A stretch of DNA of 58,111 nt from Candidatus Woesearchaeota archaeon (lineage in GTDB: Archaea > Nanobdellota > Nanobdellia > Woesearchaeales > UBA10216). Location: contig JACPBS010000008.1 in assembly GCA_016180195.1 (NCBI GenBank), positions 1-58,111 on the forward strand. Direction: 5' to 3'. Numbering within the stretch: the stretch's first letter is position 1; each line of letters opens with the position of its first letter. The notes beneath the pieces are model-generated. The model worked only from the letters and a program-made list of their open reading frames with translations, had not been told where the DNA came from and did not search any database. Positions 51,037 to 58,111 of this stretch are shown here, piece by piece. Position numbers and translations under genes: made by a program.

Positions 51037-51630
51037 ATGGGCGACTCAAGGATAACACTTCCTGACCTGGAGATCATATACAGGGATGTGTGGGTCATGC
51101 AGTACCTATACAGGGTAACCCATTACTGGCTCATGGAAAACGGATGGAAGGACGCAAAAGGCAACGTAGACCATGAAAACATGGAAATACTATATCTTGA
51201 AAGAAGAGGCACAACATTCAGCCCACAGCACCGCGAGCTAAGGATCTGGTGGAGGCTCAGGAAGCAGCCGCTCTTTCTAGGGGGCAACTACTACATGTAC
51301 CACATGGACATAGACTTCAATGTCATCCAGATCACGGATGTCGAGATAATGAGGGAAGGACAGAAAATAAAGGCCCAGCATGGGGAGCTGAGGATTATGA
51401 TAAAGCCTTACCTGGAAACCGAATTGTCAGGAGCGTGGAAAGATCATCCAATCCTAAAATACGTTGAGCAATATTTCAAGGCAAGAATACTGAAGAGAAC
51501 ACTTGAAGACCACAAAAAAGAGCTGTACAGGGAAGCTTACAGGCTTCAGGGCATGATGAAGAAATACCTTGAGCTGAAGACATTCCTGCCGGAAGTGGAG
51601 ATGTTCCATCAGAAATTTGAATACATATAA
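51037..51630 (+). CDS. Archaeal conserved protein, unknown
   Basis: The ATG at 51,037 is used because TTTATAAATT sits about 25 bp upstream, giving a leaderless mRNA. The 197-residue protein has no membrane parts: ITLPDLEIIYRDVWVMQYLYRVTHYWLMENGW, RELRIWWRLRKQP, YYMYHMDIDFNVIQITDVEIM and a helical end. The beta-strand middle with alternating aromatics suggests an antiparallel sheet binding a hydrophobic ligand, but no family can be named. Confidence 0.75.
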   Translation: MGDSRITLPDLEIIYRDVWVMQYLYRVTHYWLMENGWKDAKGNVDHENMEILYLERRGTTFSPQHRELRIWWRLRKQPLFLGGNYYMYHMDIDFNVIQITDVEIMREGQKIKAQHGELRIMIKPYLETELSGAWKDHPILKYVEQYFKARILKRTLEDHKKELYREAYRLQGMMKKYLELKTFLPEVEMFHQKFEYI

Positions 51631-51675
51631 TCAGGCATAACTAAACCAGTAGAATTGTTATGTCTGACGGTAGGC

Positions 51676-52779
51676 CTAAAGGGCTTTTAATTCAAGATCA
51701 AGAAACATTGATGCCCACAGCATGCCTTCATCAGCATGATAAAAAGGGGTGTTAAATGGCTTTCCGTCACGATCGAACACCTCAATGTAATTCCCATGCG
51801 CTTCTATAACCTTCCTGTACATCTCCATATATTCACTTGCATCTGATTTCCTGGCATTCCAGATAACGCGCATGAATATCGGGCCCAGATTGGACCAGAC
51901 AGCATCCTTCTGCCACCCCCTCACAAATAATTCATAGGCTATCATCCTCTGACTGGCCCTTGCATTCGCATATTTCAGCGGGAACGGAAAATCAAGCCCT
52001 GCCGAGCAGATTGAATCCGCGCTCTTCCGTATCATACCGCTGCTACTGAACAATCCTGAAGAGTAAGGGAAAATATTTGAATCGCCTGAAACATAACCGC
52101 TTCCCTCCAGCTCGTCCTCGAAGTATGAACCATTCCAGAAATTATCCCGAATAAGCTTTCGATAATTAAACTCGCTGAAAGGATTTTCGATTCGCAATGT
52201 TTTGAGGTCCTGGCAAAGCATCCCGATCATCACGTTATCATAGCATGAGCATTTCCTTTTTGCGTAGTCCTTGATGGAAGAAAAAAACCTTTTTTCCGTA
52301 ACAAGCCCTGTCCTTCGGTCAATCGCCAATGAAAACAGCCTGGATACCTCCGAGTCAATAAACTCACGATACCTCACCACGGTTTCAGGGGAATTGGCCA
52401 GCCTAAGGCTTCTTATCAGAAAAGCAAGCGAATCGATCGCATAGAATGGAAAATCAAAAGGTGAGCCTCCAGGCGTTATAGCAACAGCAACACCCCTGTT
52501 CCGGCTGAAATTCGAAAGCGCAAACTCCACAGTTTTGATCACCTCTTTCCTATAGCCCAAATTTATCAGAGATTCCGTGCAAAAGCCAAAATCACGGGAA
52601 TAGAACTGGCAAAAATGACCGATGCTGGTCATCAAATAAGTCCCATTCCAGCATTTTTTCACTATCTGGCCGCATATTTCAGCAGCTGTTCCCCTGAACC
52701 TTTTATGCCCTGAAAACTTCCTGTCAAGGGAATGCCTGAAAATCCTGGCCCCTTCCTCGACATGTATCCTTAAACTCAT
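51676..52779 (-). CDS. Six-hairpin-glycosidase-like protein
   Basis: Starting at MSLRIHVEEGARIF (52,779), just outside the tRNA, this 367-residue protein is helical with alternating (helix)2 repeats: GHFCQFYSRDFGFCTESLINLGYRKEVIKTVEFAL, FPFYAIDSLAFLIRSLRL and NVMIGMLCQDL. The (alpha/alpha)6 barrel and YSRDFGF...D resemble GH15-type catalysts. The acid/base residues cannot be fixed by eye. It may hydrolyse a glucan or trehalose-like sugar. No signal peptide, so cytoplasmic. Confidence 0.7.
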   Translation of the reverse strand: MSLRIHVEEGARIFRHSLDRKFSGHKRFRGTAAEICGQIVKKCWNGTYLMTSIGHFCQFYSRDFGFCTESLINLGYRKEVIKTVEFALSNFSRNRGVAVAITPGGSPFDFPFYAIDSLAFLIRSLRLANSPETVVRYREFIDSEVSRLFSLAIDRRTGLVTEKRFFSSIKDYAKRKCSCYDNVMIGMLCQDLKTLRIENPFSEFNYRKLIRDNFWNGSYFEDELEGSGYVSGDSNIFPYSSGLFSSSGMIRKSADSICSAGLDFPFPLKYANARASQRMIAYELFVRGWQKDAVWSNLGPIFMRVIWNARKSDASEYMEMYRKVIEAHGNYIEVFDRDGKPFNTPFYHADEGMLWASMFLDLELKAL

Positions 52780-52787
52780 TTTTAAAG

Positions 52788-52881
52788 CGAGCCTGCGGGG
52801 ACTTTCAGGCAAAGATGCCATTCGAACCCCGAACCTACAGCTTAGGAGGCTGTCGCCCTATCCAGATTAGGCTACAGGCTC
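52788..52881 (-). tRNA. tRNA-Arg(CCT) with a T-loop intron
   Basis: Acceptor GAGCCTG pairs with CAGGCTC, discriminator G. Anticodon arm ACAGC-CTCCTAA-GCTGT gives anticodon CCT. T-stem CGGGG/CCCCG encloses 26 nt. Removal of 19 nt (52,802-52,820) leaves the perfect loop TTCGAAT and a 75-nt tRNA. No CCA is encoded. The glycosidase-like gene starts 9 bp after it and may share its transcript. Confidence 0.92.
52802..52820 (-). other. 19-nt tRNA intron at position 59/60
   Basis: TTCG pairs with TGAA (one G-U) to form the 4-bp central helix; bulges are AA|T and AG|T. GGCA-TCTT-TGCC is a perfect inner hairpin. This is the shortest and most regular of the three T-loop introns here. Confidence 0.88.
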
Positions 52882-52913
52882 GTAATCATCAGGATAATAA
52901 AATCATTTAAAAA

Positions 52914-53444
52914 TTAAACTATTTTCATCACGAAAGGCGCGATTCTTGAAAAGATTATGAAATTGAAAAGAAGATTTGAGCCAACATATATGGCGCCATA
53001 AAGCAGGTTCCTTCCGAAAGCAAGCTGGATTGGCACTGTTATCAGATGGTAAAGAACCACCAGGCCAATCCCCAGGGAGAATATATCAGAATCCCTGAAA
53101 AATTGGGCGGCAACCGCCATTGCCACCACTCCGACAACGGATGAAAGCGCAGTGTGATCAAGCTTCTCACCCACGATTTTGCTTATCAGGGTAGATATTA
53201 TCCCAACAAGGACGCCTGCAACCACCCCGTATGCCACTGCAGCAACAACCGTTGAAAACTTGATCAGCTCAAAATTAACAGGGCTCCTGAAAAAATTATG
53301 GTAGAAGGTAGATATGGATGCAATTGCAACCAGGAGCATGACAACCAGGAGAAACTTCAGGCTTTGCCAAAAAGAAAGCGCGGCAAGGATCAGGATTGCA
53401 GCGGCAACAATCAGTTTAGGATAAAAAGAATCCGGGCTTTTCAT
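52914..53444 (-). CDS. Small multi-spanning membrane protein (paralogue 1)
   Basis: This 176-residue protein has about five membrane helices. The central STFYHNFFRSPVNFELIKFSTVVAAVAYG is shared with its paralogue at 54,945 (STFYHNYFHGPINFELVKFSTVIMSVAFG). A C-terminal YGAIYVGSNLLFNFIIF helps define the family. The general plan resembles ECF-transporter S components, but no substrate or A/T partner genes are near. The two copies flank TruD and a conserved helical gene. Confidence 0.8.
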   Translation of the reverse strand: MKSPDSFYPKLIVAAAILILAALSFWQSLKFLLVVMLLVAIASISTFYHNFFRSPVNFELIKFSTVVAAVAYGVVAGVLVGIISTLISKIVGEKLDHTALSSVVGVVAMAVAAQFFRDSDIFSLGIGLVVLYHLITVPIQLAFGRNLLYGAIYVGSNLLFNFIIFSRIAPFVMKIV

Positions 53445-53495
53445 ATTAACAAATAATCGGCAAATTTTAATAAAGTTTGCGATAACCCTGCAATC

Positions 53496-54440
53496 ATGTA
53501 CACGATAAAAAACCTGCCAGAGGACTTCGTCGTTGACGAGGAATACAATCCACCGGACCTTGATGGTGGCCGGTTTTCATACTTCCTCCTAAAGAAAACG
53601 AGCCTTGATACATCAAAGGCCCTTGAGATCATATCAAGAAAGCTGAAGCTAAAATCAGGCATGATAGGATACGGGGGCATGAAAGACAAAAATTCCACAT
53701 CAACCCAGATGATTTCGATAAAAAACCTGATCCCGGAAATGGCAAAGGACATTAGGCTGGAAAACATGTCACTATGCTTTTTAGGAAAAGGATCGGTTCC
53801 TGTAACGCTTGGATCACATGCTGGAAACAGGTTTAAAATCACAGTAAGGAACCTCGAAAGCACCGAAAACCTGCCAAAAGGCTCAACTATCGTGCCTAAC
53901 TATTTTGGAGAGCAAAGATTCGGGAGCTCAAATTACGTGACTGGAAAGGCCTTAATCAAGGGACAACTCGACCCCGACACAATCAAGCATCTCCAATCAA
54001 TGGACAGGAGGATGGCCATGATTTACGTGCACAGCTACCAGGCACTCATATTCAACAAAAGCCTTTCATCATTCCTGAGAACCGGAAAAATCATCAAGAT
54101 AGCCCATCAGGATTTGATCATACCCCATGAATGCATAAAGGAAAAGCCATTCCCCATGGTGGGGTTTGCAACAGACCCTGAAAAATTCGAGCCTGAAATA
54201 AAGAAAAGCGTATTGGAAACAATGAATGAAGAGGGGATATCGTTCAGGGACTTCATTATAAGGAAAATACCGTGGCTGACATGCGAGGGAACCGAAAGAA
54301 ACATGGCGCTAAAGGCAGACTGCCTCGAGTGGGAATACGGGCCGGATGAGATTCACGAGGGAATGAATAAATGCACAATAAAATTCAGGCTGCCTAAAGG
54401 CGGATACGCAACAGTCCTTTTGGCTGCCTTGTTTGGCTAG
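53496..54440 (+). CDS. truD: tRNA pseudouridine(13) synthase TruD
   Basis: This 314-residue protein begins MYTIKNLPEDFVVDEEYNPP and has SYFLLKKTSLDTSKAL, catalytic-loop GYGGMKDKNSTSTQ (D64) and SHAGNRFKITVRNL. NYFGEQRFGSSNY and a final PDEIHEGMNKCTIKFRLPKGGYATVLL follow. These are all TruD landmarks. It makes pseudouridine in tRNA and possibly other RNA. It is shorter than many archaeal TruD proteins (about 400 residues), with a reduced insertion domain. Convergent with the next gene (4-bp overlap). Confidence 0.93.
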   Translation: MYTIKNLPEDFVVDEEYNPPDLDGGRFSYFLLKKTSLDTSKALEIISRKLKLKSGMIGYGGMKDKNSTSTQMISIKNLIPEMAKDIRLENMSLCFLGKGSVPVTLGSHAGNRFKITVRNLESTENLPKGSTIVPNYFGEQRFGSSNYVTGKALIKGQLDPDTIKHLQSMDRRMAMIYVHSYQALIFNKSLSSFLRTGKIIKIAHQDLIIPHECIKEKPFPMVGFATDPEKFEPEIKKSVLETMNEEGISFRDFIIRKIPWLTCEGTERNMALKADCLEWEYGPDEIHEGMNKCTIKFRLPKGGYATVLLAALFG

Positions 54441-54952
54441 CCAAAATATGCAAGCCTGTCAGAAACCTCTGACTCCCTACTCCAGGATTCCTCCAGCGAG
54501 GAAATTATCTTCATCATCTTAGGCTTCAGATTCTCCCATTCCGAATAAGTGCTCCTGATAAATTCTATATCCGCCTGCTCGCTGTTGATAACGAAAAGGC
54601 TGTCAGACCTCCTCTTAAGAATCATGAACTTCCTGTACACATCAAAGATGCTTTTCTTCTCGATCTCGGTGAAAACCCTGCTCTCATAAAGACTGGACAG
54701 GTTTGTATCAGGTTGCAGGATATCCTCGAGAATTTCGCATACCTTCGATATCTTATCGCCCATGAATTCCCTTACGCTCTTGAGTATATTCCTGGACTCC
54801 TCACAATTTGAGATATCGAATTCCCTTTCGACAGTGGCAAAATCAGGAAGCCTGTGCAATTTCCTCAGCCTTTCATACTCCTCTATCGGGCCAGCCATAA
54901 TCAAAGGATCAGCCACGCATTTAAATACTTTTTCAAACCAGTTTTTAGGCAA
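54437..54952 (-). CDS. Conserved helical protein, unknown
   Basis: This 171-residue, all-helical, charged protein (PLIMAGPIEEYERLRKLHRLPD, KICEILEDILQ-like SKVCEILEDILQ, IFDVYRKFMILKRRSDSLFVI) has no membrane part or known motif. Its start overlaps the upstream membrane gene by 8 bp, so it is in an operon with that gene and the rhomboid. Nothing more can be inferred. Confidence 0.7.
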   Translation of the reverse strand: MPKNWFEKVFKCVADPLIMAGPIEEYERLRKLHRLPDFATVEREFDISNCEESRNILKSVREFMGDKISKVCEILEDILQPDTNLSSLYESRVFTEIEKKSIFDVYRKFMILKRRSDSLFVINSEQADIEFIRSTYSEWENLKPKMMKIISSLEESWSRESEVSDRLAYFG

Positions 54953-55475
54953 TTAATGCAACTGCAGGAGGGCCCAGGAAGAAAAAGATCAATGAGTTGA
55001 AAACTATGTTAGTGAAGGAATAAGCAGCAACAAAGCCCGGATTGTCGCCCATTGCTAGACTGATAGGAGCAGTTATTGCATGATAGGCGATCGTCAGGAT
55101 GAGCCCCAATTGCCGTATTTCAAGCCCATTGAGCGCAGAAGCCCAAAAGGACACCATGATTATCCCCAGAACAGAGGGCAAGATCCTGTGATCTATCCTT
55201 CCGCTCCACAGCCTGCTGACTACAGTGGCTGAGATGCCAAACAAAACCGCAACAGGCCATCCGAAAGCCACTGACATGATCACTGTAGAAAACTTGACAA
55301 GCTCGAAGTTAATCGGACCGTGAAAGTAGTTGTGATAAAAAGTGGAGAAGGATGAGACAAGCAAAAGAACCGCGAAAGCGGCAAGCAGCCTTAGGTTCTG
55401 TCCGAAAACCAGAAAAAGAAAGGCCACCGCCAAAAGGCTGGCAGCTGCTTTTACCAATACAGATTTCAGCCTCAT
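54945..55475 (-). CDS. Small multi-spanning membrane protein (paralogue 2)
   Basis: This 176-residue paralogue of the protein at 52,914 has the same length, the shared STFYHNYFHGPINFELVKFST motif, five hydrophobic segments and a terminal AYSFTNIVFNSLIFFFLGP. The two are about 35-40 percent identical by eye over the motif region. It overlaps the rhomboid gene by 4 bp upstream and the helical gene by 8 bp downstream. ECF-S-like fold inferred only. Confidence 0.8.
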   Translation of the reverse strand: MRLKSVLVKAAASLLAVAFLFLVFGQNLRLLAAFAVLLLVSSFSTFYHNYFHGPINFELVKFSTVIMSVAFGWPVAVLFGISATVVSRLWSGRIDHRILPSVLGIIMVSFWASALNGLEIRQLGLILTIAYHAITAPISLAMGDNPGFVAAYSFTNIVFNSLIFFFLGPPAVALIA

Positions 55476-56086
55476 TTTTTACCAAACATATATTCCTCTT
55501 CCCATTCGCGAATCTTTTCCTTGCTTAGCCCGGGTTTTTTCATTATCTTCAAAGGAGCCTTTCCCCTCAGGAAAATCCCGAATAAGGCTCCCGCTGCCAA
55601 GCCTGCAAGATGGGCGGCATTGGCGATTTCTCCAGGCATGAAGAGCCCGAGCACGTCACCCACAGCCCACACAACAGCCGCGATGAACATCGGCATCGGG
55701 ATGTAGGACACCCATACTATCATCATCGGAGCAATAACCGCCAGGACACCAATAACCCCGAACACTGCGCCGGAAGCGCCGATAGTGGCCGGATAAAAAA
55801 ATGCGGCAACTATCCCGGATATCAATCCTGAAGCCATGAAGACCCATAAGAACTTCGCGGATCCTATCCTTCCCTCGAGAATGCTCCCGAACAAAGCGAG
55901 CCCAAAAGAATTATAGAGCAAGTGAAGGATTCCTGAATGAAGGAATATGGAGGTAAGAAGCGTCCACGGCTTCCCAACCACCTCCCCGGATTTAAGAGCG
56001 AAATTGTCGGTCAATGATGGATTTACCTGCTGAAACACGAAAACAACAATCAGTGCTGAAACAAGGTATAATGAGAAATACCTCAT
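55472..56086 (-). CDS. Rhomboid intramembrane serine protease
   Basis: This 204-residue protein has six membrane helices with HLLYNSFGLALFG (oxyanion Asn59), GASGAVFG (catalytic Ser106) and AAHLAGLAAGALFG (His159). It cuts transmembrane segments of other proteins. It heads an operon with a small membrane protein and a helical protein, any of which could be linked to its substrate. The C-terminal 35 residues are cytoplasmic and charged. Confidence 0.92.
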   Translation of the reverse strand: MRYFSLYLVSALIVVFVFQQVNPSLTDNFALKSGEVVGKPWTLLTSIFLHSGILHLLYNSFGLALFGSILEGRIGSAKFLWVFMASGLISGIVAAFFYPATIGASGAVFGVIGVLAVIAPMMIVWVSYIPMPMFIAAVVWAVGDVLGLFMPGEIANAAHLAGLAAGALFGIFLRGKAPLKIMKKPGLSKEKIREWEEEYMFGKK

Positions 56087-56107
56087 TCAAAACGAAAGCC
56101 GAGCCAA

Positions 56108-56986
56108 CTATAAAAAACCTTTGACTATCCAGAAAACCTTATTCGTCCTGCCGCACCTTTCCTTCCGAACTATGCCCTTTTCCTCAAGCTTCATTATGAT
56201 CCTCGTTGCCTTGGCCCTAGAAAATTTGAATTCGGACTGCAGCTTGTTCTGAAAAGAAACCTTGTTTGATTCAAGGAAATTTATAGTCTTGCGCTCATCC
56301 TCCCGGAAACCCTTAAGGAAAGCCTCTTTTGACTTTTTCCTGAAGTGAATCACGGAAAACACAAAAGCGCCTGAAAATGTGAAAAATGAAACAACAGACG
56401 CAAAGACCCAGTAATTCCTGTTTTGGTCCAGCTTGGAAAACTTCACAGACAGGAACAAAGGAAGCTGGGAATCAGCTTCATCCCATAATAGAACTATCTG
56501 CTTTCCGTCAGACGAGACTTTTGCGTCAGTAGGGATGAACATGTCCTTATATATGCCGTGCCCTGAGGGGAGCCTAACCTGCGCCCGGGTGTGTTTGGCT
56601 TCAGGCGAAATCTCTGCAAAAAAGTGGTTGACTTGCTTTCCCCTGAAAACAAGATCACTGGCAACCTGCCTGATAGTAATCTGCGATGTCATCCCTTTCG
56701 GGAAAACCTTTATCCTGATTCCGCCACCCCCATCAACGACAGAATAATCAAGAGTTACATTATCCCCAGTAACCTCAATTATCCTTGCCTTATGCCTGAG
56801 CTTTATTTCAAAAGGCTCATTTACAGGCTCTTCGAATCTTAACCTTGAAACCTGAATGACAGAGTAATCACGAAGAACATCAAAAACAATATCCTCATTC
56901 TTTATTCCCGTATTGCCTGCGTAAACAGGAACTGAAATGATTATGAGCAGAAACAAGAAAGCCAAATGCTTGATCACCACTTCCAT
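56108..56986 (-). CDS. Membrane-anchored winged-helix regulator
   Basis: This 292-residue protein has a signal peptide (about 1-22, ending PVYA), an extracellular beta domain (about 25-195), one membrane segment (about 205-228) and a cytoplasmic winged helix (RKTINFLESNKVSFQNKL, FSRAKATRIIMKLEEKGIVRKE). This is the layout of archaeal one-component sensors that read an outside signal and act on DNA. The ligand is unknown. It is divergent from the acidic secreted protein gene, which may be its target. Confidence 0.87.
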   Translation of the reverse strand: MEVVIKHLAFLFLLIIISVPVYAGNTGIKNEDIVFDVLRDYSVIQVSRLRFEEPVNEPFEIKLRHKARIIEVTGDNVTLDYSVVDGGGGIRIKVFPKGMTSQITIRQVASDLVFRGKQVNHFFAEISPEAKHTRAQVRLPSGHGIYKDMFIPTDAKVSSDGKQIVLLWDEADSQLPLFLSVKFSKLDQNRNYWVFASVVSFFTFSGAFVFSVIHFRKKSKEAFLKGFREDERKTINFLESNKVSFQNKLQSEFKFSRAKATRIIMKLEEKGIVRKERCGRTNKVFWIVKGFL

Positions 56987-57197
56987 GCATGTGAAAGGTG
57001 GCTGCTGATTTTAAAAACGTTTTTTTAAGGTTTTATATAAATTGCATTGTTCTTTTAAAATGTTGATTCGTTTATGATAATTTTTGAACGTTTCATATAG
57101 GTTTCAGCGCAGTTAGATATAACTGAAACGCACAATAAACACTAGATCAAAAAAATCGAGGTGGTTAAAATGGTATAGAAAGAGCGGGGTGGAATTG

Positions 57198-58111
57198 ATG
57201 GTAAAGAACAACCCACTTGCCAAACTTGTTACAGCTTGGCTGGTGTTAGTTTTTATGATGCAGCCGCTTGCATATGCAGCAGGCGGGAATGGCAGCAATT
57301 GGTATGATGGAGTAATGGACCTGGTGTATAGCATCCAGTCTATTTTTGGAAAATTATTTTCATTTGGCTCTGTTTCAGCCGAAGCAGTTGATGACTGGCA
57401 GAACGAGCCCCTTGATTTCAGCGATGAGATTGATCTGCCTGAAAAACCGGTAGAAGAAGTTCAGGCAATAGATGTACAGGAAATTCCGAATCCTGAAGAA
57501 CCACAAAATAATGATTTCGTGCCTTTTGAAAACGCGGTTGACAATGGCCAGGGAAACATGGGGTTTGACACTGGGCATATAATATCGAGCGGAGGATCTG
57601 GAGGCAGTGACACAGGTTCGCCCCCGACAACAAGCGCAAATATCGCTCCTGAACCAGTAAATGAGCCTCCGCAGGAAGAGGCGGTGGTTGAGGAAAACGT
57701 GACAGAAGACTTCGTTGAGGATTGCTTTGCCGAACCACAAAGCTGCTTCCAGGACTGGATTGACTCAATGAATGCTTCGGAAGAAACCTCGTCCTCCGAC
57801 GCACTGGATACTGGAGATAATGAAGAAGGATCCTTGGGCGATGAGGCAATTCTTGATGAAAGCAACTTTTCAGACTCAGAAGAAGACATATTTAACGGAG
57901 ACCTGTTTAATGACACAGAACTTATCATGGATGAATTAAATAGTAGTGACTTATTTGGATATGACAGTTCCTTCGGAAATGATAGTTCCGGCTCATCCGA
58001 CGTGTTCAATTCGACTGATGAGGGTGTGTTGACTGATGAGGGTGTGTTGACTGATGAGGGTGTGTTGACTGATGAGGGTGTGTTGACTGATGAGGGTGTG
58101 TTGACTGATGA
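57198..58111 (+). CDS. Acidic secreted protein, cut by the right edge
   Basis: The ATG at 57,198 follows GCGGGGTGG. A signal peptide (about 1-30, ending QPLAYAAG) leads into an extremely acidic, Ser/Asn/Pro-rich chain (EEPQNNDFVPFEN, EEPPQEEAVVEEN, SSDALDTGDNEEGSLGDEA). From residue 273 on it becomes the perfect repeat TDEGVL and runs off the edge in frame. No domain is recognised; such proteins are surface stalks or adhesins in archaea. At least 304 residues are in the window. The divergent membrane-anchored regulator is a plausible controller. Confidence 0.8.
   Translation, partial: MVKNNPLAKLVTAWLVLVFMMQPLAYAAGGNGSNWYDGVMDLVYSIQSIFGKLFSFGSVSAEAVDDWQNEPLDFSDEIDLPEKPVEEVQAIDVQEIPNPEEPQNNDFVPFENAVDNGQGNMGFDTGHIISSGGSGGSDTGSPPTTSANIAPEPVNEPPQEEAVVEENVTEDFVEDCFAEPQSCFQDWIDSMNASEETSSSDALDTGDNEEGSLGDEAILDESNFSDSEEDIFNGDLFNDTELIMDELNSSDLFGYDSSFGNDSSGSSDVFNSTDEGVLTDEGVLTDEGVLTDEGVLTDEGVLTD
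58014..58111 (+). repeat. Perfect 18-bp tandem repeat, truncated at the edge
   Basis: ACTGATGAGGGTGTGTTG is repeated five full times (58,014-58,103) plus 8 nt to the end without a single change, encoding TDEGVL units. Perfect copies imply recent expansion or contraction by slippage. Confidence 0.95.

Noticed and set aside
57461-58009. 182-residue minus-strand frame opposite the acidic protein
   Set aside because: Serine-rich antisense of acidic codons; the plus frame has a signal peptide and SD site.
1-58111. CRISPR arrays, rRNA genes, complete insertion sequences with transposase
   Set aside because: None seen on either strand; the only regular tandem arrays are the 18-bp coding repeat and the tRNA-promoter duplication.

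Overview
The window looks archaeal. Promoters are TTTATAAA-like boxes about 25 bp before leaderless starts, and several internal genes have GGGGTG or GGAGG ribosome sites. The gene set includes Hel308-type helicase, archaeal TruD, a TGS-domain YchF-like GTPase, DUF211, DUF2080 and lipobox proteins. All three tRNA genes present contain introns with bulge-helix-bulge-like junctions. Compact genes, split or truncated proteins and many unfamiliar small proteins fit a DPANN lineage (for example a Woesearchaeota-like genome), but I cannot prove the phylum from this stretch.

Layout. (1) 1-5.8 kb is a visibly AT-rich accessory island: HARE-HTH and DUF2080-like small proteins, a BcgI-like restriction-modification pair (nuclease-methylase fusion plus specificity subunit) and a tyrosine recombinase. 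(2) 6-20 kb is mostly chromosomal: tRNA-Ile, two HAD proteins, a Hel308-like protein lacking its first RecA domain, a LigD-like phosphoesterase-polymerase, an RsuA-family pseudouridine synthase, a FAD/Rieske oxidoreductase and a sugar dehydrogenase. A DUF892 gene here is broken by an 8-bp duplication and a palindromic mini-element, and at 18,070 two truncated genes meet head to head. (3) 20.6-36.0 kb is a second AT-rich integrated element. It starts at the 3' end of an intron-rich tRNA-Arg gene beside an integrase and probably ends at an imperfect att copy (35,967-36,003) at the end of a LysE gene. It carries a DNA methyltransferase with a GHKL (MORC/MutL-like) ATPase and a zinc-ribbon partner, an AAA ATPase, an AEP primase plus D5-like helicase, ribbon-helix-helix regulators and a MNT nucleotidyltransferase beside a broken HEPN gene.

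(4) 36.9-46.5 kb is a cell-surface block: four lipoproteins (two tandem GH-A-like barrels, an amidohydrolase, an M23-like protein), an HtrA protease, another lipoprotein and an AlgJ/AlgI-type polysaccharide O-acetylation pair. Two members have paralogues or fragments at 16-18 kb. (5) 46.6-57 kb is housekeeping: a PIN-domain pair, NSUN RNA methylase, VIT1-like transporter, DUF211, YchF-like GTPase, a second T-loop-intron tRNA-Arg, TruD, a rhomboid protease and membrane proteins. (6) The right edge cuts an acidic secreted protein that enters a perfect 18-bp tandem repeat.

Most notable: T-loop (59/60) introns in all three tRNA genes, duplicated tRNA promoter/5'-half sequences beside the element boundary, the methyltransferase-GHKL-zinc ribbon module, and two palindromic mini-elements with TTTA-tetraloop hairpins.
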